A DNA stretch of 64,000 nt from Opitutaceae bacterium. GTDB taxonomy: Bacteria; Verrucomicrobiota; Verrucomicrobiia; Opitutales; Opitutaceae. Where the stretch lies: the NCBI GenBank assembly GCA_014879845.1, contig JACSRI010000113.1:27862-91861 (forward strand), read 5' to 3'. The position numbers and the translations under genes are program-made. Below the pieces are notes generated by a model. It was not told the origin of the DNA and did not search any database. It saw only the letters and a program-made list of their open reading frames with translations. Below are positions 37,966-50,042 of this stretch, piece after piece. Every line of letters begins with the position of its first letter. Positions within the stretch are counted from its first letter, which is position 1.

Positions 37966-40194
37966 ATGGAAACGACCGCCCGTCCGTCCTCCTCGGGTCA
38001 GGCCCACTCCTGGCGCTTCTTTCGCGCAGGCGGCCTCGACCTCGTTCGCCTCGAAAACGCCGGCGACTTCCGGAACCTCCAACACCTCGACCAGAAACTC
38101 TGGACCGCCCTCGCCTGCCCGGTGAAGGGCCTGGAGTTCGACGAGAAGACGCTCGCCCTCATCGACACCGACAAGGACGGCCGCGTCCGCGCCCGCGAGA
38201 TCCTCGCCGCGGTCAACTGGCTGTGTGACGTGCTCGAGGACCCCGCCGTGATCGTCGAAGGCACGGGTGAACTCGCCGTGGCTGCGATCAAGGACGCGGC
38301 CCTCGCCGCCTCCGCCCGCGAGATCCTCGCCAGCCTGGGCAAGGCCGGCAGCGCCACCCTCTCGCTCGGCGACGTCGCCGACACCGCGAAGATCTTTGCC
38401 GCGACGAAGTTCAACGGCGACGGCGTGGTCATCGCCGACTCCGCCGGCGACGACGCCGCCACGAAGCAGGTGATCGCCGACATCGTCGCCACGCTCGGTG
38501 GCGTACCGGATCGCTGCGGTGTCGCCGGTGTGGACGCCGCCAAGGTCGCCGCCTTCTTCGCCGAGCTCGCCGCCTACGATGCCTGGAACAAGCAGGCCGA
38601 GACCGACGGCGCCAAACTCAAGCCCGCTGGCGACGGCACCGCCGCCGCCCTCGCCGCCGTGCAGTCCGTGCGCGCCAAGGTCGACGACTACTTCGCCCGC
38701 TGCCGCCTCGCCGCCTACGACGCCCGCGCCCTCGGCGCCCTCAACCGCCAGGAGAGCGAATACCTCGCCCTCGCCGCCAAGGATCTCTCGATCACTGTCG
38801 ACGAGATCGCCGGCTTCCCCATCGCGCGCGTCGAGGCCGGGCGTGCCCTGCCGCTGGATACGACGGTCAACCCCGCCTGGGCCCCCGCCATCGCCACGCT
38901 CAAGGCAGCCGCCGTCGATCCGATCCTCGGGGCCGGCAAGACCGCGTTAACCGAGGCCGAATGGTCCGCGCTCAAGGCCGCCCTCGCCGCCTTCGAGGCC
39001 TGGAGCGCCACGAAAGCCGGCGCCGCCGTGGCCGGGCTCGGTCTCGCCCGCGTGCGCGAGATCCTCGCCTCCAAGGCCGCCGACAAGATCGGCGCCCTCA
39101 TCGAGCAGGACAAGAAACTGGAGGCGCAGTTCGCCGCCATCTCCGGCGTGGAGAAGCTCCTGCGCTTCCACCGCGACCTCTACCGCCTGCTCATGAACTT
39201 CGTGTCGTTCTCCGACCTCTACGACCCGAAGGTGCCGGCGATCTTCCAGGCCGGCACGCTCTATCTCGACGCGCGCTCCTGCGACCTGTGCATCCGCGTC
39301 GACGGCCCGAATCCGCTCGTGCCCATGAGCAAGACCTACGTGGCCTACTGCTCATGCACCCGCCCCGGCAGCGCTCCGATGACCATCGCCGCATGCTTCA
39401 CCCAGGGCGACAGCGACTATCTCTTTGTCGGCCGGCACGGTATCTTCTACGACCGTCAGGGCCGCGACTGGGACGCCGTCATCACCAGCATCGTCGACAA
39501 CCCCATCAGCATCCGCCAGGCGTTCTGGGCGCCCTACAAGAAGCTCCTGCGCATGATCGAGGAGCAGGTGGCCAAGCGCGCCGCCGCCGCCGAGGCCGCC
39601 TCGGACGCCAAGCTCGCCAAGGCCGCGACCGATGCGGCCCATGTCGACAAGACCGCCGCCGCGGCGCCCGCCGCCCCGCCCAAGAAGGTCGATATCGGCG
39701 CCGTCGCCGCCATCGGCGTGGCGATCTCCGGCGCGATCAGCGCCCTGACCTTGATCCTCGGATACGTCTTCGGCCTCAAGGCCTGGCAGTACCCGCTCGT
39801 GCTCGTCGGCATCGTCCTCGTGATCTCGGGCCCGGCGATGATCATCGCCGCCCTCAAGCTGCGCCAGCGCACGCTCGGCCCGATCCTCGATGGCAACGGC
39901 TGGGCGGTGAACGGCCGCGTGAAGATCAACATCCCCTTCGGCACCTCGCTCACCGAGCGCGCCACGCTGCCCCCGGGCTCGCAGCGCACGCTCGAGGATC
40001 CGTTCGCCGAGAAGGGCACCCCGTGGGGGGCCTACATCGTGATGCTCGCCATCCTCGCGGCCGCCGCGATCTGGATCCGCTGGGACGCGACCAAGCACGA
40101 CGGAAAGTACTTCTGGATGGACCGCTCCGCACCGCCCACCGCGCCCGCCGCGACGCCCGAGGCGCCGGCGCAACCGACCGCCCCGGCCCACTGA
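37966..40194 (+). CDS. Large EF-hand-containing membrane protein, function unknown
   Basis: 742 residues from ATG 37966 (METTARPSSSGQAHSWRFFR). An EF-hand-like loop DTDKDGRVRAREI near residue 67 could bind Ca2+. A long Ala-rich helical region spans about 90-440. A more globular block contains two Cys pairs (ARSCDLCIRVDG, YCSCTRPGS) and the motif LFVGRHGIFYDRQGRDWDA. Three hydrophobic helices lie at about 580-720 (IGVAISGAISALTLILGYVF; LVLVGIVLVISGPAMIIAAL; YIVMLAILAAAAIWI). The C-terminus is Pro/Ala-rich. No signal peptide, so the bulk is cytoplasmic. No family recognised. Confidence 0.75.
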   Translation: METTARPSSSGQAHSWRFFRAGGLDLVRLENAGDFRNLQHLDQKLWTALACPVKGLEFDEKTLALIDTDKDGRVRAREILAAVNWLCDVLEDPAVIVEGTGELAVAAIKDAALAASAREILASLGKAGSATLSLGDVADTAKIFAATKFNGDGVVIADSAGDDAATKQVIADIVATLGGVPDRCGVAGVDAAKVAAFFAELAAYDAWNKQAETDGAKLKPAGDGTAAALAAVQSVRAKVDDYFARCRLAAYDARALGALNRQESEYLALAAKDLSITVDEIAGFPIARVEAGRALPLDTTVNPAWAPAIATLKAAAVDPILGAGKTALTEAEWSALKAALAAFEAWSATKAGAAVAGLGLARVREILASKAADKIGALIEQDKKLEAQFAAISGVEKLLRFHRDLYRLLMNFVSFSDLYDPKVPAIFQAGTLYLDARSCDLCIRVDGPNPLVPMSKTYVAYCSCTRPGSAPMTIAACFTQGDSDYLFVGRHGIFYDRQGRDWDAVITSIVDNPISIRQAFWAPYKKLLRMIEEQVAKRAAAAEAASDAKLAKAATDAAHVDKTAAAAPAAPPKKVDIGAVAAIGVAISGAISALTLILGYVFGLKAWQYPLVLVGIVLVISGPAMIIAALKLRQRTLGPILDGNGWAVNGRVKINIPFGTSLTERATLPPGSQRTLEDPFAEKGTPWGAYIVMLAILAAAAIWIRWDATKHDGKYFWMDRSAPPTAPAATPEAPAQPTAPAH

Positions 40195-40221
40195 TCGCGG
40201 GATCGCGCCACGGACTTCCCC

Positions 40222-40254
40222 ACGCCGGCCGTGCTACCACGGCCGGCGTTTCTT
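40222..40254 (+). terminator. Strong Rho-independent terminator
   Basis: ACGCCGGCCGTG - CTAC - CACGGCCGGCGT is a perfect 12-bp stem with TTCTTT after it, downstream of the EF-hand gene. Confidence 0.88.
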
Positions 40255-40401
40255 TGCGGTAGGGCGCGCTCTCCGAACGCGCCGCGTCGACAAAGAGACG
40301 CCCCCTTCTCCGCAGGTCCTCGACGCCCGGCAGCTTCGGCGCAACCGCCCCACCGCGGTCCCTCTCGGATTTGCGCCCATGGTGATGATCCTCTCAGGCG
40401 C

Positions 40402-40429
40402 TTGACCCGGCCCGGGGCCGACCTACTGT
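40402..40429 (+). promoter_or_regulatory. Candidate promoter for thiC
   Basis: TTGACC (five of six matches to the -35 consensus) is separated by 16 bases from TACTGT, a weak -10. It lies just upstream of the TPP riboswitch. Confidence 0.4.
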
Positions 40430-40452
40430 CTGCCGTCCATTCATCCACCATC

Positions 40453-42561
<2,109 letters not shown>

Positions 42562-42578
42562 GAGCCGCGACGCAGGCC

Positions 42579-42720
42579 AGGCCTCCGTGCCTGTCCCTCT
42601 CCAGCCCGCCCGCCGTAGGACGGGCCTCCGTGCCCGTCGTCTCCATCGAGCCGCGCTCCGTGCCTGTCCCTGCTTCGGCGAAGCCCATTCGAGACAGGGG
42701 CGGGCAGGGACGCCCGCCCT
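42579..42720. repeat. Intergenic repeat cluster after thiC
   Basis: Three partial copies of a (G)GCCTCCGTGCC(T/C)GTCCCT unit occur at about 42580, 42622 and 42655. An inverted relative GGGCAGGGACGCCCGCC lies near 42702. The family resembles short extragenic repeats of Opitutaceae-like genomes. It fills most of the gap before the phospholipid operon. Confidence 0.6.
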
Positions 42721-42810
42721 TCGTCGAGAGCCGGCCCGACTTGCGCCAGAATGGTTTCGTCGCACGGGCCTTTCACGTTACACCTGACGTTCGAGCCAAC
42801 CGCACCGCCC

Positions 42811-43499
42811 ATGCCCGAACCCGCCTACCAACCCACCTCACGCCGGCCGATCGCCGACCTGTTTCGCGCCACCGCCCGCGGCACCGTGCGCGTGTGCGTG
42901 CGGCTCGGCGTGCATCCCGACACCGTGTCGTATCTCTCGATCGTCGCCGCGGCCGGCGCGGCGACGAGTTTCTGGCAGGCAGCAAACCACCCGTGGCTGC
43001 TCATCCTCGGGCCGGCGTTCTGCTACCTGCGCCTGTGGTTCAACATGCTCGACGGCATGGTCGCGCTCGCCTCAGGCAAGGCCAGCCTGCGCGGTGAGAT
43101 TCTCAACGAGGTGCCCGACCGCGTCTCCGACGTGCTCATCTTCGCCGGAGTGGCCCACAGCGGGCTGTGCTCGCCGTTCGTGGCCTACTGGGCGGCGATC
43201 CTCGCGCTCTTCACCGCCTACATCGGGATGTTCGGGCAGGCGGTCGGCGTGCAGCGGGAGTTTTCCGGATGGATGTCGAAGCCGTGGCGCATGGTCACCC
43301 TGCACGTCGGCGCGTGGGTGGCGCTCGGAATGTTCTGGTTTTGGGATACACCGCTCGCGACGCCACATGGCCGGCTCACGGTGCTCGACTGGACCTGCGC
43401 GGTGGTGATCGCGGGCTGCGTGCAGACATGCACGCTGCGCCTCGCGCGCATCCTGCACGCGCTCGATCGCAAGGCCGCGTCAAGAAAGGCCGCCGCGCC

Positions 43500-43503
<4 letters not shown>
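42811..43503 (+). CDS. CDP-alcohol phosphatidyltransferase-like membrane enzyme (ynbA-type)
   Basis: 230 residues with about six hydrophobic helices. The family motif appears as DGMVALASGKASLRGEILNE followed by VPDRVSD. The canonical pattern is D-G-x2-A-R-x8-12-G-x3-D-x3-D; here the Arg is Leu and the first Asp of the second half is Asn. That pattern marks a divergent subgroup. These enzymes swap CMP of a CDP-linked lipid or polyol for an alcohol. The start codon at 42811 follows no strong ribosome-binding site. Its stop overlaps the start of the next gene (ATGA), so the pair is translationally coupled. Domain order in the cluster matches ynbA. Confidence 0.85.
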
Positions 43504-44458
<955 letters not shown>

Positions 44459-44462
<4 letters not shown>

Positions 44463-45235
44463 GCCCGGATGACCCCGGCGCTCCGCCGCGCGCCTCGACT
44501 CCGGGCGAGGCGCACCCAGTCTGGCACTACACGCCGGCCGACGACCTCGACCAGTCGCTGACCGAGCGCCTCCGGCATTTTCCGCGCAAGCCGGAGATAT
44601 TGGTCCACTTTTCGCGCCTGGCCGCCGCGCTCGTCATCCGCGGCTGGCTCCGCCTCTATCACCGCTACGAGGTCCACGGGGGTGAGCATCTGCCGCGTGA
44701 GCGATCGTTCGTGATGGTCTGCAACCACGCCAGCCACCTCGACGCCGCCTGCCTGCAATCCGCCCTGCCGCTGACCAAGCTGCATCGCGCCTTCTCAGCC
44801 GCCGCCGCGGACTACTTTTTCTGCAGCGTGCCGCTCACGTGGTTCGCCGCGGTCATCGCGAATGCGCTGCCGTTTTCCCGCGAGGTGCATGTGCGGCAGA
44901 GCCTGAAGTTGTGCGAGCAGCTGCTCCACAACCCCGGCAACGTGCTCATCCTCTTCCCCGAGGGCACACGCTCGACGACCGGCCAGCTCGGCCACTTCAA
45001 GCCCGGGATCGGCTCGCTGCTCGCGGGCCGGGACATCCTCGCCGTGCCGTGTCATCTCGCCGGCGCGCATGCCGCCTGGCCCAAGGGCGCATACATCGCG
45101 CGCCCGGCCAAACTTCGGCTCCGCATCGGCCCTCCGCGCACCTACGCCCACCTCACGCCCGGCAAAGCCGGCGCACTCGCCGTCGCCGCCGATCTCGAGC
45201 AGGCCGTGGCCGGCCTCGCCGCTCCCACCCGCTGA
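44459..45235 (+). CDS. PlsC-like 1-acylglycerol-phosphate acyltransferase
   Basis: 258 residues. The acyltransferase block I is NHASHLD (HX4D, catalytic His/Asp) and block III is LILFPEGTRSTTGQLGHFKP (the FPEGTRS phosphate-binding motif). A block IV-like Pro region (DILAVPCHLAG) follows. One membrane-associated helix precedes block I. It would transfer an acyl chain to a lysophosphatidate, making the phosphatidate used by the cytidylyltransferase. It is coupled by an ATGA overlap. This gene is absent from the minimal enterobacterial ynbABCD set. Confidence 0.92.
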
Positions 45236-45482
45236 ACTCCTTTCCCCCTGACACGAAATGCCCCCGGGAAACCTTTCCTGAGCCTCGTGCCGGAGCCGTG
45301 ACTCCGACCGGACCGATGCCCCGTCGCCGACCTCCTCGACCGGATCGTCCAGTCCACGTCTCCCGGAAACCGCTCTCCCCGAACACCCTACCGAAACCGA
45401 AATTCTCCGGCTGATCGCGATCCAGCCGCCGACCTCGCCCCATGGACCGCCCCCACGGTGCGTCGCCTGCGTCTAACCCGGC

Positions 45483-47204
45483 ATGTCCATGAACTCCACC
45501 GAACACGCCTTCACGTCCTGGGATGGCACGTCGCTCTTCTACCGCGCCTGGTTGCCGGCGCGCCCGACCACGCGCGCGCTGCTTCTCTTCCACCGCGGCC
45601 ACGAACACTCCGGCCGCTGGCAGGAAACTGTCGAGGCCCTCGCGCTCGAAGACACCGCGGTCTTCGCCTGGGAGGCGCGCGGGCACGGCCGATCGCCCGG
45701 CGAGCGCGGCTCGGCGGAGAACCTCGTGGCGGTGATCAAGGACGCCGACGCCTTCGCCCGCCACCTTGTCGCCGTCCACGGCATCCGCCTCGAGGATACG
45801 GTCGTGCTGGCCCACAGCGTCGGCGCGGTCGTGGCCGCAGCCTGGATCCACGACTTCGCGCCGCCCGTGCGCGGACTCGTGCTGGCCGTGCCGGCGTTTC
45901 GCGTGAAACTCTACGTGCCGTTCGCCGTGCCGCTCCTGCGCCTGAAGCAGAAACTGTTCGGGCCCGGCTATGTGAAGAGCTACGTGAAGGCGAAGATGCT
46001 CACGCACGATCCGGAGCAGGCCGCCGCCTACGCCGCCGACCCGATGATCTTCCGCCAGATCGCGGTGAACATCCTGCTCGACCTCTTCGATACCTCGACG
46101 CGCCTGCTCGCCGACGCCGGTGCCATCACCGTGCCCACGCTGATGCTCACGGCCGGCGCCGACTGGGTCGTGAAGCAATCCGCACAGCGCACGTTCTTCG
46201 AGCGGCTCTCCTCGCCGGTGAAGGAGATGGAGATATTTCCAGACATGTACCACGCCGTGTTTCACGAGAAGGGACGCGATGCGCTCGTCGCGCGCACCCG
46301 GCGGTTCATCCTCGAGCGCTTCGCCCAGCCGGTCGATCGCGCGGACCTGCTCGACGCCGATCAGCACGGGTACACGAAGAATGAATACGACCGCCTGCAG
46401 CGCCCGGGTTCGCCGCACTTTGCCATCACGCGTGCATCGATGAAGACGCTCGGCCGCATGAGCGCCGGCATCGCGCTCGGCTGGCGCAGCGGCTTCGACT
46501 CGGGCACCACGCTCGACTACATCTACGAGAACCGGGCGCGCGGCTTTACGCCGATCGGCCGCCTGATGGACCGCTCCTACCTCGACGCGATCGGCTGGCG
46601 CGGCATCCGCGTGCGACGCGCCAATCTCGAGCGCATGCTCCGCACGCTGATCGAGCAGACGCACGCCACGGGCCAGCCGGTGCGCATCCTCGACATCGCG
46701 ACCGGCGCCGGGCGCTACGTGCTCGAGACGCTCCATGCGCTCCGCCACATCCCGGCCACCGCGCTTCTGCGCGACTACAAGGAGGAAAACCTCGAGGCCG
46801 CACGCCGCACCGCGAAGGAGCTCGGCGTGCAGGACGTGACGTTCACCCGCGCCGACGCCTTCGATCCCGCGACCTACGAAAACCTCTCGCCGCGCCCGAC
46901 GATCGGCATCGTCTCGGGCCTGCACGAGTTGATCCCCGACAATGCGCGCGTGCGTCGCTCGCTCGAGGGGCTCGCCCGGGCCATCCCGCCCGGCGGCCAT
47001 CTCATCTACACCGGCCAGCCGTGGCATCCGCAGGTCGAGTTCATCGCGCGTGTGCTGCGCAACCGCGAGGGCCAGCCCTGGATCATGCGCCGTCGCACAC
47101 AGGCGGAGATGGACGAGCTCGTGCGCGCCGCCGGCTTCGACAAGATCGCGATGGATATCGATCCGTGGGGCATCTTCACGGTGTCGGTGGCGATCAGGAG
47201 GTAG
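45483..47204 (+). CDS. Bifunctional alpha/beta-hydrolase and SAM-dependent methyltransferase (ynbC-type)
   Basis: 573 residues in two halves. Residues 1-280 are a lysophospholipase-like alpha/beta hydrolase: a lid strand LLLFHRGHEHSGRWQE, nucleophile elbow VLAHSVGAVVAA, and a late His in MYHAVFHEKGRD. Residues about 330-573 are a class I methyltransferase with motif I ILDIATGAGRYVLETL and later REYKEEN-type acidic motif II (LLRDYKEENLEAA). It lies 247 bases downstream of the PlsC gene in the same direction. It probably cuts and methylates a lipid made by the cluster. Substrate unknown. Confidence 0.88.
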   Translation: MSMNSTEHAFTSWDGTSLFYRAWLPARPTTRALLLFHRGHEHSGRWQETVEALALEDTAVFAWEARGHGRSPGERGSAENLVAVIKDADAFARHLVAVHGIRLEDTVVLAHSVGAVVAAAWIHDFAPPVRGLVLAVPAFRVKLYVPFAVPLLRLKQKLFGPGYVKSYVKAKMLTHDPEQAAAYAADPMIFRQIAVNILLDLFDTSTRLLADAGAITVPTLMLTAGADWVVKQSAQRTFFERLSSPVKEMEIFPDMYHAVFHEKGRDALVARTRRFILERFAQPVDRADLLDADQHGYTKNEYDRLQRPGSPHFAITRASMKTLGRMSAGIALGWRSGFDSGTTLDYIYENRARGFTPIGRLMDRSYLDAIGWRGIRVRRANLERMLRTLIEQTHATGQPVRILDIATGAGRYVLETLHALRHIPATALLRDYKEENLEAARRTAKELGVQDVTFTRADAFDPATYENLSPRPTIGIVSGLHELIPDNARVRRSLEGLARAIPPGGHLIYTGQPWHPQVEFIARVLRNREGQPWIMRRRTQAEMDELVRAAGFDKIAMDIDPWGIFTVSVAIRR

Positions 47205-47293
47205 GGACGCCCCGCCGACGCGTCCGCCAGCACCCCTCGCAAGCACGATGGTCCCCGGCGGGGACCTCGGCGAGGCCTCCCACCCAACACGCC

Positions 47294-48598
47294 ATGACCC
47301 GCACCCGCTTCATCCGCACCGCACTCACCTCCGCGGCACTCTCGGTCCTGTTTCTCGTTGTCTACAGCGGATGCAACATCCTCACCGGCTGGCGCAGCGA
47401 CGTCGGCACGATCGCGTTCGCCTGGGAACGATTCATTCCCTTCGTGCCGCTCATGATCGTGCCCTACATGTCGATCGATGCGTTCTTCGTGGTCGCACCG
47501 TTCCTGTGCGCGGGCGAGGACGAGCGCCAGCGCTTCGCGCGACGCATCACGATGGCGATCCTCGTGGCCGGGCTGTTCTTCCTCGTGTTTCCGCTGCGTT
47601 TCGCCTTCGAGCGGCCGGCCGCCGGCGGCGGGATGCTCGGCGCGGTCTTCGACTGGTTCCGCACCATGGACCAGCCGTTCAACCTCGCACCCTCGCTCCA
47701 TATCGCCCTGCGCACGATCCTCGCGGAGCACTATCACCGGCACACGCGCGGTATGCTGCGCGCGGCGTCGCACGTCTGGTTTTTCCTCATCGGACTCTCG
47801 ACGCTGCTCGTGTGGCAGCACCACCTCGCCGACGTCGCGACCGGTTTCATCCTCGGCGGCTTCTGCCTGTTTGCGTTTCCCGAGTCCGACGCACCGCGCA
47901 CGGTCGTCGCAAATCGCCGCATCGGTCTCATCTACGCGTGCGGCGCGTTCGTCGTGCTCGCGTTCGGCTGGCTGCTGCGGCCGTGGGGCGTGTTTGCGCT
48001 CTGGCCGGTGCTCAGCCTCGGCGTGATGGCGCTGGCGAATTTCCGCGCCGGCGCAGCGATCTTCCAGAAGCACGACGGCCGGCTGCCGTGGCGCACACGG
48101 CTTGCCCTCGCTCCCGTGCTCGCGGGGCAGTGGCTTTCGCTCCGTCACTACGCGCGGCAATGCCGGCCTTGGGATGCGGTGACGACCGGGGTGTGGCTGG
48201 GGCGCGTGCTGAATGAGCGCGAGGCCCGCGAGGCGATCGACCGCGGCGTCACCGCCGTGCTCGATCTCACGGGCGAGTTCAGCGAGTCGAACGTCTTCCT
48301 GCGCACGACGCGCTACCGCAACGTCCCCGTGCTCGACCTCACGGCGCCGACGCCGGCGCAGCTCCGCGCGACGACGGACTTCATCGCAGCCGAGTCGGCA
48401 CGCGGTGTGGTCTACGTCCACTGCAAGATCGGCTACTCGCGCAGCGCCGCCGCGGTGGGCGCGTGGCTGCTCGCCTCCGGTCGCGCACGCTCGGTCGAGG
48501 AGGTCGTCGCGCAGCTCGTGCACGCCCGGCCATCGATCGTGATCCGGCCCGAGGTGCGCCGGGCGCTGGCGGAATTCGCGACTGGAAATGCCGCGTGA
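47294..48598 (+). CDS. PAP2-type phosphatase fused to a dual-specificity phosphatase (ynbD-type)
   Basis: 434 residues. The N-terminal part (about 1-260) is a multi-helix membrane phosphatidate-phosphatase-2 domain with PSLHIALRTILAEHY and HHLADVATGFILGGF, the third PAP2 motif (SxxxHxxxD type). The cytoplasmic C-terminal domain (about 290-434) carries the Cys-phosphatase signature VHCKIGYSRSAAAVGAWLL (HCxxGxxRS). Both catalytic sites look intact. It would dephosphorylate a lipid phosphate, and perhaps a phosphoinositide-like head group with the second domain. It is the last gene of the putative lipid operon. Confidence 0.9.
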   Translation: MTRTRFIRTALTSAALSVLFLVVYSGCNILTGWRSDVGTIAFAWERFIPFVPLMIVPYMSIDAFFVVAPFLCAGEDERQRFARRITMAILVAGLFFLVFPLRFAFERPAAGGGMLGAVFDWFRTMDQPFNLAPSLHIALRTILAEHYHRHTRGMLRAASHVWFFLIGLSTLLVWQHHLADVATGFILGGFCLFAFPESDAPRTVVANRRIGLIYACGAFVVLAFGWLLRPWGVFALWPVLSLGVMALANFRAGAAIFQKHDGRLPWRTRLALAPVLAGQWLSLRHYARQCRPWDAVTTGVWLGRVLNEREAREAIDRGVTAVLDLTGEFSESNVFLRTTRYRNVPVLDLTAPTPAQLRATTDFIAAESARGVVYVHCKIGYSRSAAAVGAWLLASGRARSVEEVVAQLVHARPSIVIRPEVRRALAEFATGNAA

Positions 48599-48623
48599 TC
48601 GCGTGTCTTTTGGTCGCCCCCCC

Positions 48624-49343
48624 ATGGCCCTCGATCCCGCCCAACGCGAAACCATCCGCCAGGCCGCGCTCGCCGGCGTGCTGCGGCGCTGCCAGCTCTT
48701 CGAAGATCTGCCCGAACCCGACCTGATGGCCGTCGCCAGCGCCTGCACCGTGCGTGCGCTGGCCAAGGGCGAGTATCTCTTTCGCGAGGGCCAGCCGGCC
48801 GAGGGGTTTTATGTCATCCAGACCGGCGTGGTGAATGTCCACCGCATCACGCCTGATGGACGCGAGCAGGTCATTTGCTTCTTTCGGCCCTACGAGAGTT
48901 TCGCCGAGGCAACACTCGTGACGATCGACACGTATCCAGCGCATGCCGTCGCGACCGAACCCAGCCAGGTGATCGTCGTGCGGCGCCAGGAATTTCGCGA
49001 CCTCATCGCCCGCCGTCCCGAACTCGCGTTGCGCATGCTCAGCTCGATGAGCCAGCACCTGAAGCACCTCGTGCAGCTGCTGCAGAACCTCAAGGGCCGC
49101 CAGATCGAGGCTCGGCTCGCCGACTGGCTGCTCGAGCACGCGCCCGCCTGCCCGGCTCATGATCAGGAGGCCGTCCTCGAGCTGCCGGTGAGCAAGAAGG
49201 TGCTCGCCGGCCAGCTCGGCGTGACGAGCGAAACGCTCTCGCGCACGCTCGCGCGCTTCCGCGACGAGGGTTCGATCGTGGTCGACGGCAAACGCATCAC
49301 CCTGCGCGATCCCGCGCGCCTGCGCGCGTGGGTCGCCGGATAA
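48624..49343 (+). CDS. Crp/Fnr-family transcriptional regulator
   Basis: 239 residues from ATG 48624 (MALDPAQRETIRQAALAGVL). The N-terminal cyclic-nucleotide-like barrel reads AKGEYLFREGQPAEGFYVIQ, then TGVVNVHRITPDGREQV. The long dimer helix is RMLSSMSQHLKHLVQLLQNL. The winged HTH has LELPVSKKVLAGQLGVTSET, then LSRTLARFRDEGSI, with the recognition helix matching Fnr/Dnr regulators (E-x-x-S-R). No N-terminal Cys cluster, so it is not a 4Fe-4S Fnr but resembles Dnr/NnrR NO-responsive types. A perfect Fnr/Dnr box lies upstream of the convergent operon. Confidence 0.9.
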   Translation: MALDPAQRETIRQAALAGVLRRCQLFEDLPEPDLMAVASACTVRALAKGEYLFREGQPAEGFYVIQTGVVNVHRITPDGREQVICFFRPYESFAEATLVTIDTYPAHAVATEPSQVIVVRRQEFRDLIARRPELALRMLSSMSQHLKHLVQLLQNLKGRQIEARLADWLLEHAPACPAHDQEAVLELPVSKKVLAGQLGVTSETLSRTLARFRDEGSIVVDGKRITLRDPARLRAWVAG

Positions 49344-49377
49344 CCGATCACGACCGGGGACCGTGTCGCGTGGCCGC

Positions 49378-49683
49378 TCAGTGACAGCGGAAGTCCGCCA
49401 CGGGCGCGCCGAAACCGTCGACGGGGGAGCCGACCTTGCTCACGCGAATCGCGACCGCATCGTCGTCCACGAGCCCGGGAACGTGCTCCCAGCGGAAGCA
49501 CCCGGGAAACTGGCCGTCGAGGAACGCGCGCAGCGGCACGGGATCGTGGCCGTTGATGAGCACGAAGCTCGAGCCGACCGGCAGGTTGACGCAGCGGTCG
49601 ATCACGGCCGGGCGCTTGATGTCGCACGTGAGTTCACGCGCGTCGAAGATGTCCTCTGCGGACTGGGTGGATGTAGTGCTCAT
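49378..49683 (-). CDS. DUF2249 domain protein
   Basis: 101 residues from ATG 49683. The DUF2249 pattern is FDARELTCDIKRPAVIDRCV, then NLPVGSSFVLINGHDPVPLRA and FLDGQFPGCFRWEHVPG. These small proteins are common next to NO- and nitrite-related genes and haem-copper oxidase homologues, with an unknown function. It is the most 3' of the minus-strand genes, starting 36 bases after the DUF59 stop, and converges with the Crp/Fnr-type gene. Confidence 0.88.
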   Translation of the reverse strand: MSTTSTQSAEDIFDARELTCDIKRPAVIDRCVNLPVGSSFVLINGHDPVPLRAFLDGQFPGCFRWEHVPGLVDDDAVAIRVSKVGSPVDGFGAPVADFRCH

Positions 49684-49718
49684 AGGTGAGTGGTGAGAGA
49701 AGGAGTTGGCTCCGGCCG

Positions 49719-50042
49719 CTACATCATCCCCAGTGCCTCGCGGCCCTCGGGGGTGATGCGCTCGGGCGTCCACGGCGGATCGTAGGTGAAACGAACGTCG
49801 ACCGTCGTCACGCCGCGCACGCCGCCGGCCAGGCACTTCGCGCCCTCAGACAGGGTGTCGTGCATCGGGCAGCCGGCCGTGGTCGGGATCATCTCGACCA
49901 CGATCCCGCCATCGTCCGCGATATCGATCGCGCCGATCATGCCGAGGTCGACGACGTTGATGCCGACCTCCGGGTCGATCAGGTGATACAGCGCGGAGCG
50001 GATCTCGTCGCGCGACGGCGGCTGGGCAGTCGTGTCGTTCAT
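49719..50042 (-). CDS. DUF59/MIP18-family iron-sulfur assembly-like protein
   Basis: 107 residues with the family core IRSALYHLIDPEVGINVVDL, GMIGAIDIADDGGIVVEMI, then PTTAGCPMHDTLSEGAK with the conserved Cys, and VDVRFTYDPPWTPERIT. SufT/PaaD-like proteins of this family help in Fe-S cluster delivery. Its ATG overlaps the stop of the NnrS-like gene (ATGA). In this setting it may mature a metal centre needed during nitrogen-oxide respiration (inference). Confidence 0.9.
   Translation of the reverse strand: MNDTTAQPPSRDEIRSALYHLIDPEVGINVVDLGMIGAIDIADDGGIVVEMIPTTAGCPMHDTLSEGAKCLAGGVRGVTTVDVRFTYDPPWTPERITPEGREALGMM

Noticed and set aside
45153-47246. 697-residue minus-strand ORF
   Set aside because: It is His/Arg/Gly-rich antisense of the hydrolase-methyltransferase gene, without any domain.
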